Origin: Chloroflexota bacterium
GTDB lineage: Bacteria > Chloroflexota > Anaerolineae > Anaerolineales > UBA11579
DNA length: 8,018 nucleotides
NCBI GenBank assembly: GCA_003486225.1
Contig: DNGN01000189.1
Coordinates: 1 to 8,018 of the forward strand
Direction of reading: 5' to 3'
Every line of letters starts with the position of its first letter. The first letter of the stretch is position 1. Both the position numbers and the translations under genes were made by a program. This document shows, piece by piece, positions 1-6,301 of the stretch. A model generated the notes under the pieces. It was not told where the DNA came from and searched no databases. It saw only the letters and a list, made by a program, of their open reading frames with translations.

Positions 1-97
1 TGACCTTGACCAGCACATCCAACGGGCCGATCTGTGGAACAGGGATTTCTTGTAACTCTAACGGTTTATTGACCTCAACTAAACGAACAGCTTTCAT
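1..97 (-). CDS. Zinc-type MDR alcohol dehydrogenase, N-terminal fragment
   Basis: This is the start of a gene running off the left edge; only 32 complete codons are visible. The peptide begins MKAVRLVEVNKPLEL and continues through EIPVPQIGPLDVLVKV. That is the first beta-rich GroES-like segment of medium-chain (zinc-type) alcohol dehydrogenases, which oxidise alcohols or reduce carbonyls with NAD(P). The ATG has a GAAGG ribosome site (109..105) 7 nt upstream. The gene starts 43 nt after the stop of the MttB-like gene at 141-1583 on the same strand, so co-transcription is likely. The catalytic zinc ligands and cofactor domain lie outside the window. Substrate and exact subfamily cannot be told; a quinone oxidoreductase-like or threonine/sorbitol dehydrogenase-like member is equally possible. 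Confidence 0.8.
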   Translation of the reverse strand, partial: MKAVRLVEVNKPLELQEIPVPQIGPLDVLVKV

Positions 98-104
98 GCT
101 TTTA

Positions 105-109
105 CCTTC
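105..109 (-). promoter_or_regulatory. Ribosome binding site of the MDR dehydrogenase
   Basis: GAAGG lies 7 nt before the ATG at 97 on the minus strand. It supports this ATG as the true start of the truncated gene. Confidence 0.6.
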
Positions 110-140
110 ACGCCATGCCTTCAGAACTCCTGGCTAGGGA

Positions 141-1583
141 TCAGTTATCTGGATGCTGGACAATCGCCTCCAATTTTTCGATGATCCGATTGGACAAGGG
201 TTCTGCCCGGTGATTTTCAAGAATCTCTTTCACGTGCAGGTTGGCCCGATGCTGCAAAGTGGTCGATCCTTTATCTTCCCAGCGAGGAAAGTCGAGGCGG
301 TCCATGATTTTCGGCGTCCAGGCTTCCCGCACATGCCGGAGGGTGTGCTCGGCTTCCAGAAAGTGTCCATCGGGCCCAGCCTCATGAATCAGATCCAGCG
401 CCAAGGTCTCATCGTTGATCTCGATCTCTTTCAAGTATTGGCGCAGCCAGCTGATCACTTCAGCACAAAAACTAACCAGCTCCAGAGATCCGGTCATGGC
501 ACAATCCAGATAGCCAACATCGTGCACCAGATTGACACCATTAACAGCATTCTCGAACAGGGTCAAGGCGGCTTCTGCCGCAGCCTGTCCATCGAAGATT
601 TTCGAATCACTACAGCCTGCCGCACCAAAAGTTGGGATACCGTAATAGTGAGTTAGGTCCCAACCATATGGTCCAACATCCGGGGCAGTGTACAAAGAGA
701 CCATAGAGCGCATATCCATGGCAAACCCACCCGGGTTGCTGCGCAAGAGCGGTGATCCCTCGCGTTTAATCTGGGAAAGCACCAACCCCGCCAGCTGACC
801 TGCGTTGCCCACTGCCAGACTTCCGGCCAGGGTCATTGGAGAAGTCACCCCAGGACTATTACCAGGGGCATAAATGGTTGGGATATTTCGCTCCGCTGCA
901 TACAACATCCTGCGCACACTTTCCTGGTTATGCTTCAAGGAAGAAACTGTATTCACATAATTAATAATAAATGGCCGCTGCTGCAATTCCTCTAATCCAC
1001 CCGCTACTAACGAGGCCATCTGGATCGCAAAGATGGTGCTCTGCTCCTCGATTCCGACAAACACAATTGGTTTGGTGCTTTCCTGCAGCATGACCGCCAT
1101 CTGGCGGCGTTCGTAGATATCCTCAGGAACATCATTTGGCAAAAACATCGACATCACAAAATCGAGGTCAGCGAGGGCATCTACCAAACGGACTCCCCGG
1201 ACCACATCATCCAGCACCGCCAAACGCCTTTTCCCGCTGTCCAAATCATAAATATGCATACAATCGGAACCAACCCCAAAAAAGCTGCGGTAACCACCCA
1301 GCAGCATGGTCTGGCGGCCTGTCTGATCATAGATCGGGATATCTTTTGGTGCAGTTCGGATCGCCCAATCCACCAGGTCGGGTGGGATATGCACCAGGTT
1401 CCCATCAGATACTTTTGCCCCGGCCTTTTTCAAAAGCGCTAAGGCTTCTTCGTCATAAAATCGGGTTCCTGTTCGCTGCAAAATTTCTAAACTGGCGTCG
1501 TGTAATTTTTCAAGCTGCTCTTCCGTCAAACTACGGAATTGGATCGCCCCCCGGTTGGTCTCAGAATATTTGGGTTTATTCAA
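141..1583 (-). CDS. MttB-like corrinoid methyltransferase, non-pyrrolysine (paralogue 1)
   Basis: This 480-aa protein belongs to the MttB superfamily (COG5598). Characterised members move a methyl group from a methylamine or quaternary amine to the cobalt of a small corrinoid protein in the cytoplasm. Hallmarks seen: N-terminal LTEEQLEKLHDASLEIL (about 19-35), FFGVGSDC (101-108), STKPIVFV (169-176), the TIM-barrel segment HYYGIPTFGAAGCSDSK (312-328), and VHDVGY (353-358). Cys324 (codon TGT, 614..612) falls where methanogen MttB has pyrrolysine, so this is a non-Pyl homologue like MtgB, MtpB or MtcB and not a true trimethylamine enzyme. The start is TTG, with GAGGG 7 nt upstream; the stop is TGA. 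It lines up without net gaps with the paralogue at 1790-3232. Substrate unknown; a betaine-type quaternary amine is the best guess. The dehydrogenase at 1-97 is probably in its operon. Confidence 0.93.
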   Translation of the reverse strand: MNKPKYSETNRGAIQFRSLTEEQLEKLHDASLEILQRTGTRFYDEEALALLKKAGAKVSDGNLVHIPPDLVDWAIRTAPKDIPIYDQTGRQTMLLGGYRSFFGVGSDCMHIYDLDSGKRRLAVLDDVVRGVRLVDALADLDFVMSMFLPNDVPEDIYERRQMAVMLQESTKPIVFVGIEEQSTIFAIQMASLVAGGLEELQQRPFIINYVNTVSSLKHNQESVRRMLYAAERNIPTIYAPGNSPGVTSPMTLAGSLAVGNAGQLAGLVLSQIKREGSPLLRSNPGGFAMDMRSMVSLYTAPDVGPYGWDLTHYYGIPTFGAAGCSDSKIFDGQAAAEAALTLFENAVNGVNLVHDVGYLDCAMTGSLELVSFCAEVISWLRQYLKEIEINDETLALDLIHEAGPDGHFLEAEHTLRHVREAWTPKIMDRLDFPRWEDKGSTTLQHRANLHVKEILENHRAEPLSNRIIEKLEAIVQHPDN

Positions 1584-1590
1584 AGGTATA

Positions 1591-1595
1591 CCCTC
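1591..1595 (-). promoter_or_regulatory. Ribosome binding site deciding the TTG start of MttB-like paralogue 1
   Basis: GAGGG (1595..1591) sits 7 nt upstream of TTG at 1583..1581. No ATG near the expected N-terminus has comparable support. The resulting protein has the same length as its ATG-started paralogue, and the conserved residues fall at the same positions, which supports TTG as the real start. Confidence 0.65.
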
Positions 1596-1684
1596 ACAAT
1601 TAGGATATTGCTGTTTTAAGAAGCCAAACAGCTGACTTTTGGGCTGGATAAACTCTTACCACTTCCAAAAACATGGCAACCTGC

Positions 1685-1697
1685 GGAAAAGTTTTCC
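1685..1697. repeat. Perfect inverted repeat, possible operator
   Basis: GGAAAAGTTTTCC has 6-bp arms around a single G. It lies mid-way in the divergent intergenic region, 25 bp (centre to centre) from a second inverted repeat, so it could be a regulator binding site. It could also be chance in an A/T-rich stretch. Confidence 0.4.
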
Positions 1698-1708
1698 AAC
1701 CATTCACC

Positions 1709-1723
1709 AAAAAGCACCTTTTT
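1709..1723. repeat. Inverted repeat AAAAAG-CAC-CTTTTT
   Basis: The 6-bp arms are separated by 3 nt. It lies about 30 bp upstream of the putative -10 for the rightward gene. With the repeat at 1685-1697 it may form a tandem operator. A run of A followed by a run of T arises by chance fairly easily, so confidence is low. Confidence 0.3.
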
Positions 1724-1751
1724 CCATATACGAACACTGTGCCACTTGGAT

Positions 1752-1757
1752 TATACT
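1752..1757 (+). promoter_or_regulatory. Possible -10 box for MttB-like paralogue 2
   Basis: TATACT matches TATAAT at five of six positions and would give a leader of roughly 25 nt before the ATG at 1790. No convincing -35 hexamer is found 16-18 bp upstream, so it would need an activator or another sigma factor. The same spot reads TATAAT on the opposite strand (1755..1750). Confidence 0.3.
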
Positions 1758-1778
1758 ATGCTAGAACATCATTACTAC

Positions 1779-1782
1779 GGAG
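1779..1782 (+). promoter_or_regulatory. Ribosome binding site deciding the start at 1790
   Basis: GGAG lies 7 nt before ATG 1790. No such site precedes the upstream in-frame ATG at 1673, so the shorter protein is chosen. Confidence 0.65.
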
Positions 1783-1789
1783 AAAACAA

Positions 1790-3232
1790 ATGAAAATTAC
1801 CCAGAGCAATTATCAAACCATCGGCGCGCCTATCTTCCGAAAATTATCCGAAGATCAATTAGAGCGTATGCACTTCGCCAGCCTAGAAATTCTGGAACGC
1901 ACAGGAGTACGGCTGCATCTACCCGAGGCAGTGGAACTGCTGCGCAAAGCAGGGGCAGAGGTAACCGGAGGCAATCGTGTGCGCATCCCTGCCAGCTTGG
2001 TGGAATGGGCACTGAGTGTTGCGCCAAAACGGGTGGTACTGGCAAACCGGAACGGCGATCGGGTGATGCCGCTAGAACGAAACAATGTCTTTTATGGGCC
2101 GGGCTCCGACTGCCCGAACATCATTGATTTCCGCACCGGTGAACGCCGTCCGGGGACCATCCAGGATATCCGCGAAGGGATTCGGGTGCTGGACGCTTTG
2201 CCGAATATCGATTTCCTCATGTCGCTGAACCTTGCCGGGGATGTGGATCAGGAGTTTGCAGACCTGTACCAGATGCAAGCCATGTTGAGCAACTCCACCA
2301 AGCCAATTCTATTTGTGACCACAGAATTTCAAGGTTGTGTGCATGCCATCGAGATGGCTGAACTGGTCGCTGGCGGAGCAGAAGCTCTGCGCCGCAACCC
2401 GCTGTGTGCCTTATACATTAACGTGACCGCCCCGCTGGTGCACAATGAGGAATCCTTGCAAAAATTACTGTTTATGGCGGAGAAAGGTCTTCCAACCACC
2501 TACACACCGGTGGTACTGCGCGGCGCGAACGGACCGATCACCCCGGCAGGAGCAGTGGCATATGCCAATGCAGGAGAGCTCGCTGGCCTGGTGATTGCCC
2601 AATTAAAACGCCAGGGGGCACCCATCATCCTGAGCGGCGGCACACAGGATATGCTGGACATGAGCAGTATGCTGGATATCTACGCCGCACCGGAAAACCG
2701 GGTGTTATGCGTGGAAATGGCTCATTACTACGGTCTGCCGATCTTCGGTTTGGGTGGCTGCTCAGATTCGAAGCTGCCCGACCAGCAGGCTGCCGCAGAG
2801 ATGTCCTTGTCACTGCTTACCGAAACCCTGGCTGGTTCCCACCTGATCCACGATGTAGGTTATATGGAAGGCGGGTTGACCAATTCCTTGGAAATGATCG
2901 TAATGGCCGATGAGATCATCCATTGGATCAAGCGTTTCATGCAGGGGGTGGTTGTGGATGACGAAACCCTAGCCATCGACCAGATCGACGAGGTCGGGTT
3001 GGATGATGATTTCCTGGCTCTGGATCACACCAACAAACACTTCCGGCAGGACTGGTACCCCACTCTGCTCAACCGCAAAAATTACCAGGAGTGGTCCGAA
3101 GCAGGTGAGTCCTCCTTGCGCCAGCGCGCCAAGGCACGCATCGAGAAAATCCTGGATGAGCACAAACCGGAACCTCTGCCTGACTCGACAGCTCGAAAGA
3201 TTCAAGCGCTGATCGACAGCGTGGTTGGCTAG
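1790..3232 (+). CDS. MttB-like corrinoid methyltransferase, non-pyrrolysine (paralogue 2)
   Basis: This is a second 480-aa MttB-superfamily protein, with the same inferred chemistry as paralogue 1: methyl transfer from an N-methylated substrate to a corrinoid protein. Key segments occur at the same residue numbers: LSEDQLERMHFASLEIL (19-35), FYGPGSDC (101-108), STKPILFV (169-176), HYYGLPIFGLGGCSDSK (312-328), IHDVGY (353-358). Cys324 (TGC, 2759-2761) occupies the pyrrolysine position of methanogen MttB. The ATG at 1790 is preferred over an in-frame ATG at 1673: GGAG (1779-1782) lies 7 nt upstream, the extra 39 residues look non-homologous, and this start gives exactly the paralogue's length. 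It ends at a normal TAG, which argues weakly against amber decoding in this organism. The racemase-like gene follows after 63 nt. Divergence outside the motifs suggests a different substrate or partner. Confidence 0.94.
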   Translation: MKITQSNYQTIGAPIFRKLSEDQLERMHFASLEILERTGVRLHLPEAVELLRKAGAEVTGGNRVRIPASLVEWALSVAPKRVVLANRNGDRVMPLERNNVFYGPGSDCPNIIDFRTGERRPGTIQDIREGIRVLDALPNIDFLMSLNLAGDVDQEFADLYQMQAMLSNSTKPILFVTTEFQGCVHAIEMAELVAGGAEALRRNPLCALYINVTAPLVHNEESLQKLLFMAEKGLPTTYTPVVLRGANGPITPAGAVAYANAGELAGLVIAQLKRQGAPIILSGGTQDMLDMSSMLDIYAAPENRVLCVEMAHYYGLPIFGLGGCSDSKLPDQQAAAEMSLSLLTETLAGSHLIHDVGYMEGGLTNSLEMIVMADEIIHWIKRFMQGVVVDDETLAIDQIDEVGLDDDFLALDHTNKHFRQDWYPTLLNRKNYQEWSEAGESSLRQRAKARIEKILDEHKPEPLPDSTARKIQALIDSVVG

Positions 3233-3282
3233 GGACCAGCATGCCCAAAAAGAGCATAAAGAATAGAAATTAGGTCTTTTAC

Positions 3283-3289
3283 AAGGAGG
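3283..3289 (+). promoter_or_regulatory. Strong ribosome binding site of the racemase-like gene
   Basis: AAGGAGG, near-perfect to the anti-Shine-Dalgarno, sits 6 nt before ATG 3296. It suggests efficient translation of the second gene of the rightward operon. Confidence 0.75.
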
Positions 3290-3295
3290 ACTGCC

Positions 3296-4081
3296 ATGTA
3301 TGTCAATCGAGATATGGGGATCAATCATATCAAAGCCCGCAAAGATCACCGCTGCTACGGGATGGGATTGGGGATCATCATCTTAGATGATGTCTATCCC
3401 GGGTTTCCAGGAGATGTGCGTAATGCCAGCGCTTTTCCATTCCCGATCCAATATGAAATCGTCGAGGGCGTAGATATCTGGGCACTGGTGCACGGAGAAG
3501 ACAAAGAACCGCTGGCTGAACCCATAAAAAAAGCAGCCAAGAAATTGGAAAAGATGGGATGCCGGGCAATCGCTGCCGAATGCGGCTACTTTGCTTATTT
3601 TCAGAAGCATATTGCCGGATATGTCGATGTCCCGGTTTTTATGTCCAGCTTGCTCCAGGTTCCCTTGGCCCAGCAACTGATCGGACCCGAGAAAGTGGTC
3701 GGCATTCTGGTGGCCAGGGAATCGCAGCTGCTGCCAGCGCACCTGGAAGCCGTGGGGATTCGTCCGGGGAGCAATTATGTCATCACCGGGGCTGAGGATG
3801 ATGGCCGCTGCCCGGAATTTGAAAGTTTATGGTACGCCCCCGTCCGGCCGGAGATTCCGCAGTCCAATTACGACAAAGCAGAGCGGGACTTTGTGCAAGT
3901 TGCGGTCGATTTTGTCCAGGCACACCCCAACATGGGTGCTCTGATGCTAGAATGCACCGGCATGCAGCCCTTCGCCAGAGCGATCCAGCGCGAAATCGAT
4001 CTGCCAATCTTCAGTTGGGGCACGCTGCTGGATTATGCTTACTCTGTGGCCGTGCACCGTGATTATTACGGGCATGTATAA
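3296..4081 (+). CDS. Aspartate/glutamate/hydantoin racemase superfamily protein
   Basis: This 261-aa cytoplasmic protein has the two-cysteine pattern of the Asp/Glu racemase fold. AAECGYF places Cys96 after the first half-domain, and MLECTGM places Cys220 after the second. In this superfamily such cysteines act as paired acid/base or nucleophile in racemases, maleate isomerases and arylmalonate decarboxylases. The N-terminal stretch with PGFPGDVRNASAF (35-47) and PIQYEIVEG is typical of an uncharacterised branch usually called aspartate/glutamate racemase family protein, and not of classical MurI. IGPEKVVGILVA (129-140) begins the second Rossmann-like half, and the C-terminal segment is LPIFSWGTLLDYAYSVAVHRDY. 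It lies 63 nt downstream of the MttB-like gene on the same strand with a strong RBS, so shared transcription and a shared pathway are likely. Substrate unknown; racemase, isomerase or decarboxylase activity are all possible. Confidence 0.85.
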   Translation: MYVNRDMGINHIKARKDHRCYGMGLGIIILDDVYPGFPGDVRNASAFPFPIQYEIVEGVDIWALVHGEDKEPLAEPIKKAAKKLEKMGCRAIAAECGYFAYFQKHIAGYVDVPVFMSSLLQVPLAQQLIGPEKVVGILVARESQLLPAHLEAVGIRPGSNYVITGAEDDGRCPEFESLWYAPVRPEIPQSNYDKAERDFVQVAVDFVQAHPNMGALMLECTGMQPFARAIQREIDLPIFSWGTLLDYAYSVAVHRDYYGHV

Positions 4082-4156
4082 CTGGTCTGCCATTTTTGGG
4101 AATGTCCACTTACAGTTCGGCGAGTTAATCCAGCGATCATTTATGCCCTGAAAAGT

Positions 4157-5269
4157 TTAAGCATTCAGGTGGTAAACAGTATAGCTGTTTTGGCACGGGT
4201 TACCCCAGGCAATATGCATCTCTCGATTCGTCAGGTCAATCACCAGCGCATTGATGGTTTTCTCACAATCCACGGCATCACAGCCTCCGCTGTGGTGCCG
4301 GCAGATCGAATTTGGATAATTGACATGATCGGATTGGATTGATTGAAGGGATTTGATCGTATGCCGTTTGGATTGATTTAACAACCGTTTTGCCCGGAAA
4401 TACCGCACACGAGAGGAGATCAGCCCATCTGAATTATCTTCAATCTCCTGCATTGTCGGTGAGAGATAATGATTGGTATGCACCAAATATCCATCTTCCC
4501 CGTAGAGCAGTGAAAAAAGTCGCGCTGAGACTTCAACGCTGTAGATCTCCCCACTCTCATGCACAATTAAATGGTTGTAGCCAGCCGCCCGGTGAGGTAT
4601 CAAGGCCCGTTGGATGGCTTCCTCAGGTGATTTAGCCGCCAATACAGCCCTGGAAACAACCAGACGCGGGATGCCGATCCTGGAATCATTGGGGTAGACC
4701 GAATCGATCAGCTGAGCAATGCCATAGGCATTGAATCCCACATTGGCGATCAAACCGCCATAAGTCATCGCCAGATACGGAGGCTCGGTATCTGGGGTGG
4801 CATGGATCACAAAGACATCTTCCTCGTCCATCGCCAGCCAGTCCTCATTATGAGCAGCCAAAACATTTCCATTCGCCGTCCAATCATCATTGACCGCCAG
4901 GCTCGAACAGCGCGTCAGGTGCAGGGCATCTGTGGTTAAAGCTTCCATCACATTCACCACAAGCAGTTCGTTGAACGGTACATTTGCACCTTCAGCAATC
5001 CCCTGCATCTCATCCACATATTGTGGATAGCGCTCCTGGGCAAAAGGCAAATATTTCCGGGCCTGGATCTGGGCACCTTCCCAGCTTAATTTCAATTCAC
5101 TGTAGGCTGTGCCCAATAGTCTATGCGCATTTTCAACACTATGCTGCACAGAGTCCCGGCGGCTTTCACCAATCTGCTGCCCCATCTGGAGATGCGACCC
5201 AGATACATGCAGTAAGGGTGGAGGAGTTGGATGGACAATCGTCCTAAATGAATTTTTCTCCTCAGACAT
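4157..5269 (-). CDS. C45-family Ntn-hydrolase (acyl-CoA:6-APA acyltransferase-like)
   Basis: This 370-aa protein resembles the penicillin acyltransferase/C45 family. These Ntn-hydrolases self-cleave before a cysteine, which becomes the N-terminal nucleophile, and then hydrolyse or transfer acyl groups on amides. The pro-region (1-120) contains the typical HVSGSHLQMGQQIGE (21-35) and YVDEMQGIAEGA (84-95). LTRCSSLAV puts the predicted nucleophile at Cys121, followed by GNVLAAHNEDW (134-144), the family's oxyanion/active-site region. Further segments are MTYGGLIANVGFNAYGIA (168-185) and YNHLIVHESGE (231-241). No signal peptide is seen, so it should be cytoplasmic. ATG 5269 has GAGGAG (5284..5279) upstream; the stop is TAA. 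It is convergent with the racemase-like gene and 211 nt downstream of the SDR gene on the same strand. The natural amide substrate cannot be told from sequence. Confidence 0.85.
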   Translation of the reverse strand: MSEEKNSFRTIVHPTPPPLLHVSGSHLQMGQQIGESRRDSVQHSVENAHRLLGTAYSELKLSWEGAQIQARKYLPFAQERYPQYVDEMQGIAEGANVPFNELLVVNVMEALTTDALHLTRCSSLAVNDDWTANGNVLAAHNEDWLAMDEEDVFVIHATPDTEPPYLAMTYGGLIANVGFNAYGIAQLIDSVYPNDSRIGIPRLVVSRAVLAAKSPEEAIQRALIPHRAAGYNHLIVHESGEIYSVEVSARLFSLLYGEDGYLVHTNHYLSPTMQEIEDNSDGLISSRVRYFRAKRLLNQSKRHTIKSLQSIQSDHVNYPNSICRHHSGGCDAVDCEKTINALVIDLTNREMHIAWGNPCQNSYTVYHLNA

Positions 5270-5278
5270 ATATCAAAT

Positions 5279-5284
5279 CTCCTC
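5279..5284 (-). promoter_or_regulatory. Ribosome binding site of the C45 gene
   Basis: GAGGAG on the minus strand, 9 nt before ATG 5269, supports that start. Confidence 0.6.
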
Positions 5285-5325
5285 GATCAAAAAGCTTTTG
5301 TGGCTCACTGGCTCAACCAATGGCG

Positions 5326-5336
5326 TGGTAATACCA
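5326..5336. repeat. Inverted repeat TGGTA-A-TACCA over the putative -10
   Basis: Perfect 5-bp arms surround a single A. The half-site GGTA/TACC recurs in palindromes at 1585-1592 and 6302-6313, each also in a 5' region, so it might be a shared operator core. Short palindromes also occur by chance. Confidence 0.3.
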
Positions 5337-5356
5337 ATTCTATATTACACCTTCAA
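5328..5356 (-). promoter_or_regulatory. Possible sigma70-type promoter for the C45 gene
   Basis: On the minus strand TTGAAG (5356..5351) and TATTAC (5333..5328) are separated by 17 bp, each matching four of six consensus positions. The inferred leader is about 50 nt. The -10 overlaps the inverted repeat TGGTA-A-TACCA (5326-5336), which could be an operator. The gene may therefore be transcribed apart from the SDR gene upstream. Confidence 0.35.
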
Positions 5357-5468
5357 GCATGTAGATTGGATGTTGAATTTCCCCAATCTCACGATAAATC
5401 ATTCCTGGCCTGGCCATAGCACGACTTTAGAAAAGCAACTGCTTAGTGCCAGTGACTCATCTAGGAAG

Positions 5469-5495
5469 CGAGACTTCGTGTTACAACGAAGCTCG
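5469..5495 (-). terminator. Hairpin spanning the SDR stop codon
   Basis: CTTCGT (5474-5479) pairs with ACGAAG (5486-5491). The stem extends by CGAG (5469-5472) with CTCG (5492-5495), leaving one bulged A. The loop is 6 nt and holds the TAA stop. No T-run follows on the minus strand, so this is not a standard intrinsic terminator. It may instead attenuate read-through or protect the 3' end. Confidence 0.35.
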
Positions 5496-6269
5496 GGTTG
5501 CTCCGCCATCAAACATCAAGGCATGACCATGAATGTACGATGCCGCAGGAGAAGCCAGCCAGGCAATCGCACGGCCGAATTCTTCCACTGTTCCCATGCG
5601 GCGAAGCGGAATCGTCCCAGTCAGCATTTCGGTCTCCTCTTCTATGCTCCTGCCGCTCCGGTTTGCCCGATCCGTCATAAGTTGTTCCACGCGGTCCGTC
5701 CAGGTATAGGTGGGATTGATCGAATTGACCCGGATCCCCTTGGGGCCTAATTCGTTTGCCATCGTCTTCATCAGCCCTACCACGCCCATCCGCAAAGAAT
5801 TAGACAAGACCAGGTTATCAATGGGCTGTTTGACGGAAACGGATTGAGTGGTCACGATACTCCCCTCCCCTTGGGCCAGCATGTGAGGGGTCACAGCGTA
5901 ACTCAACCGAACGGCACTCATTAATGTCAGCTGGATGGCCGCTTCCCAATCGTTTACCTCCAGGTCCAAGAATCCACCCGGTTTAGGTCCACCGGCATTG
6001 ATGATCAGGATATCGATCCGTCCAAATTTTTGCAAGGTAGCCTTAACCAGATGTTCAACCTGGTCCTGCTTGGTAACATCCGCTCTCACAGGCAGGATCT
6101 CTGCCCTGGTTTTCGCCCAAATTTCCGAGGCGGTGGTTTCCAGCTGTTGGCTACGGGCACACATGGCCACTTTCGCACCTTCCTTTGCTAGTTCAAAGGC
6201 GGCAGCTTTTCCCAACCCTTTCGAAGCTGCAGTAACCAGCGCTACTTTATCATTTAGTTGCAGATCCAT
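5481..6269 (-). CDS. SDR-fold oxidoreductase-like protein with atypical active site
   Basis: This 262-aa protein has a short-chain dehydrogenase/reductase Rossmann fold. VALVTAASKGLGKA carries the cofactor motif (TAASKGLG at 13-20, Ala for the usual second Gly), then NAGG (91-94), NPTYTWTDR (185-193) and a C-terminal FDGGATRASL. Where SDRs have YxxxK it reads LVLSN: Leu153 replaces Tyr and Asn157 replaces Lys. This resembles the 3-oxoacyl-ACP-reductase-like SDR subgroup noted for an imperfect catalytic tetrad (cd05344-like). Reaction and substrate are therefore uncertain. The ATG at 6269 is chosen over an upstream TTG (6296) because AGGAGG (6279..6274) lies 4 nt before it and would otherwise be coding. 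It diverges from the transporter gene at 6455 and precedes the C45 gene on the same strand. Confidence 0.88.
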   Translation of the reverse strand: MDLQLNDKVALVTAASKGLGKAAAFELAKEGAKVAMCARSQQLETTASEIWAKTRAEILPVRADVTKQDQVEHLVKATLQKFGRIDILIINAGGPKPGGFLDLEVNDWEAAIQLTLMSAVRLSYAVTPHMLAQGEGSIVTTQSVSVKQPIDNLVLSNSLRMGVVGLMKTMANELGPKGIRVNSINPTYTWTDRVEQLMTDRANRSGRSIEEETEMLTGTIPLRRMGTVEEFGRAIAWLASPAASYIHGHALMFDGGATRASL

Positions 6270-6273
6270 ATTT

Positions 6274-6279
6274 CCTCCT
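6274..6279 (-). promoter_or_regulatory. Ribosome binding site deciding the SDR start
   Basis: AGGAGG lies 4 nt before ATG 6269 on the minus strand. It fixes the start nine codons inside the longest open frame. Confidence 0.7.
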
Positions 6280-6301
6280 GATCCATGATCGCCCAATCAA
6301 A

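Larger units (their letters stand above)
1584..1789. promoter_or_regulatory. Divergent control region between the two MttB-like genes
   Basis: This 206-bp non-coding stretch separates two outward-facing methyltransferase genes. It holds two A/T-run inverted repeats: GGAAAA-G-TTTTCC (1685-1697) and AAAAAG-CAC-CTTTTT (1709-1723). It also contains the octamer palindrome GGTATACC (1585-1592) between the RBS and start of the left gene. At 1750-1757 the sequence ATTATACT gives TATAAT on the minus strand and TATACT on the plus strand, both usable -10 boxes, but neither has a good -35 at 16-18 bp. A regulator acting on both genes is plausible; none is encoded in the window. Confidence 0.5.
5270..5480. 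other. Non-coding gap between the SDR and C45 genes
   Basis: This 211-bp stretch has no plausible coding region. It contains the RBS and possible promoter for the C45 gene (right-to-left) and, at its right end, part of a hairpin overlapping the SDR stop codon. Nothing else was recognised. Confidence 0.6.

Noticed and set aside
153..656. 167-codon plus-strand open frame
   Set aside because: It lies wholly opposite the conserved MttB-like gene and has no recognisable domain.
1673..1789. N-terminal extension of 39 codons on the second MttB-like gene
   Set aside because: There is no ribosome site at 1673. The peptide does not look like the family, and ATG 1790 has GGAG at good spacing and gives the paralogue's exact length.
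2969..3349. 126-codon minus-strand open frame
   Set aside because: It is antisense to the end of the second MttB-like gene and the start of the racemase-like gene, with no motif.
4082..4156. Terminator sought between the convergent racemase-like and C45 genes
   Set aside because: No stem followed by a T-run could be found on either strand.
5109..5750. 213-codon plus-strand open frame across the SDR/C45 gap
   Set aside because: It overlaps two well-supported genes on the other strand, has a low-quality composition and no family resemblance.
6270..6296. Nine-codon extension of the SDR gene from a TTG
   Set aside because: The stretch contains the AGGAGG site for ATG 6269, and the SDR fold starts right after that ATG.
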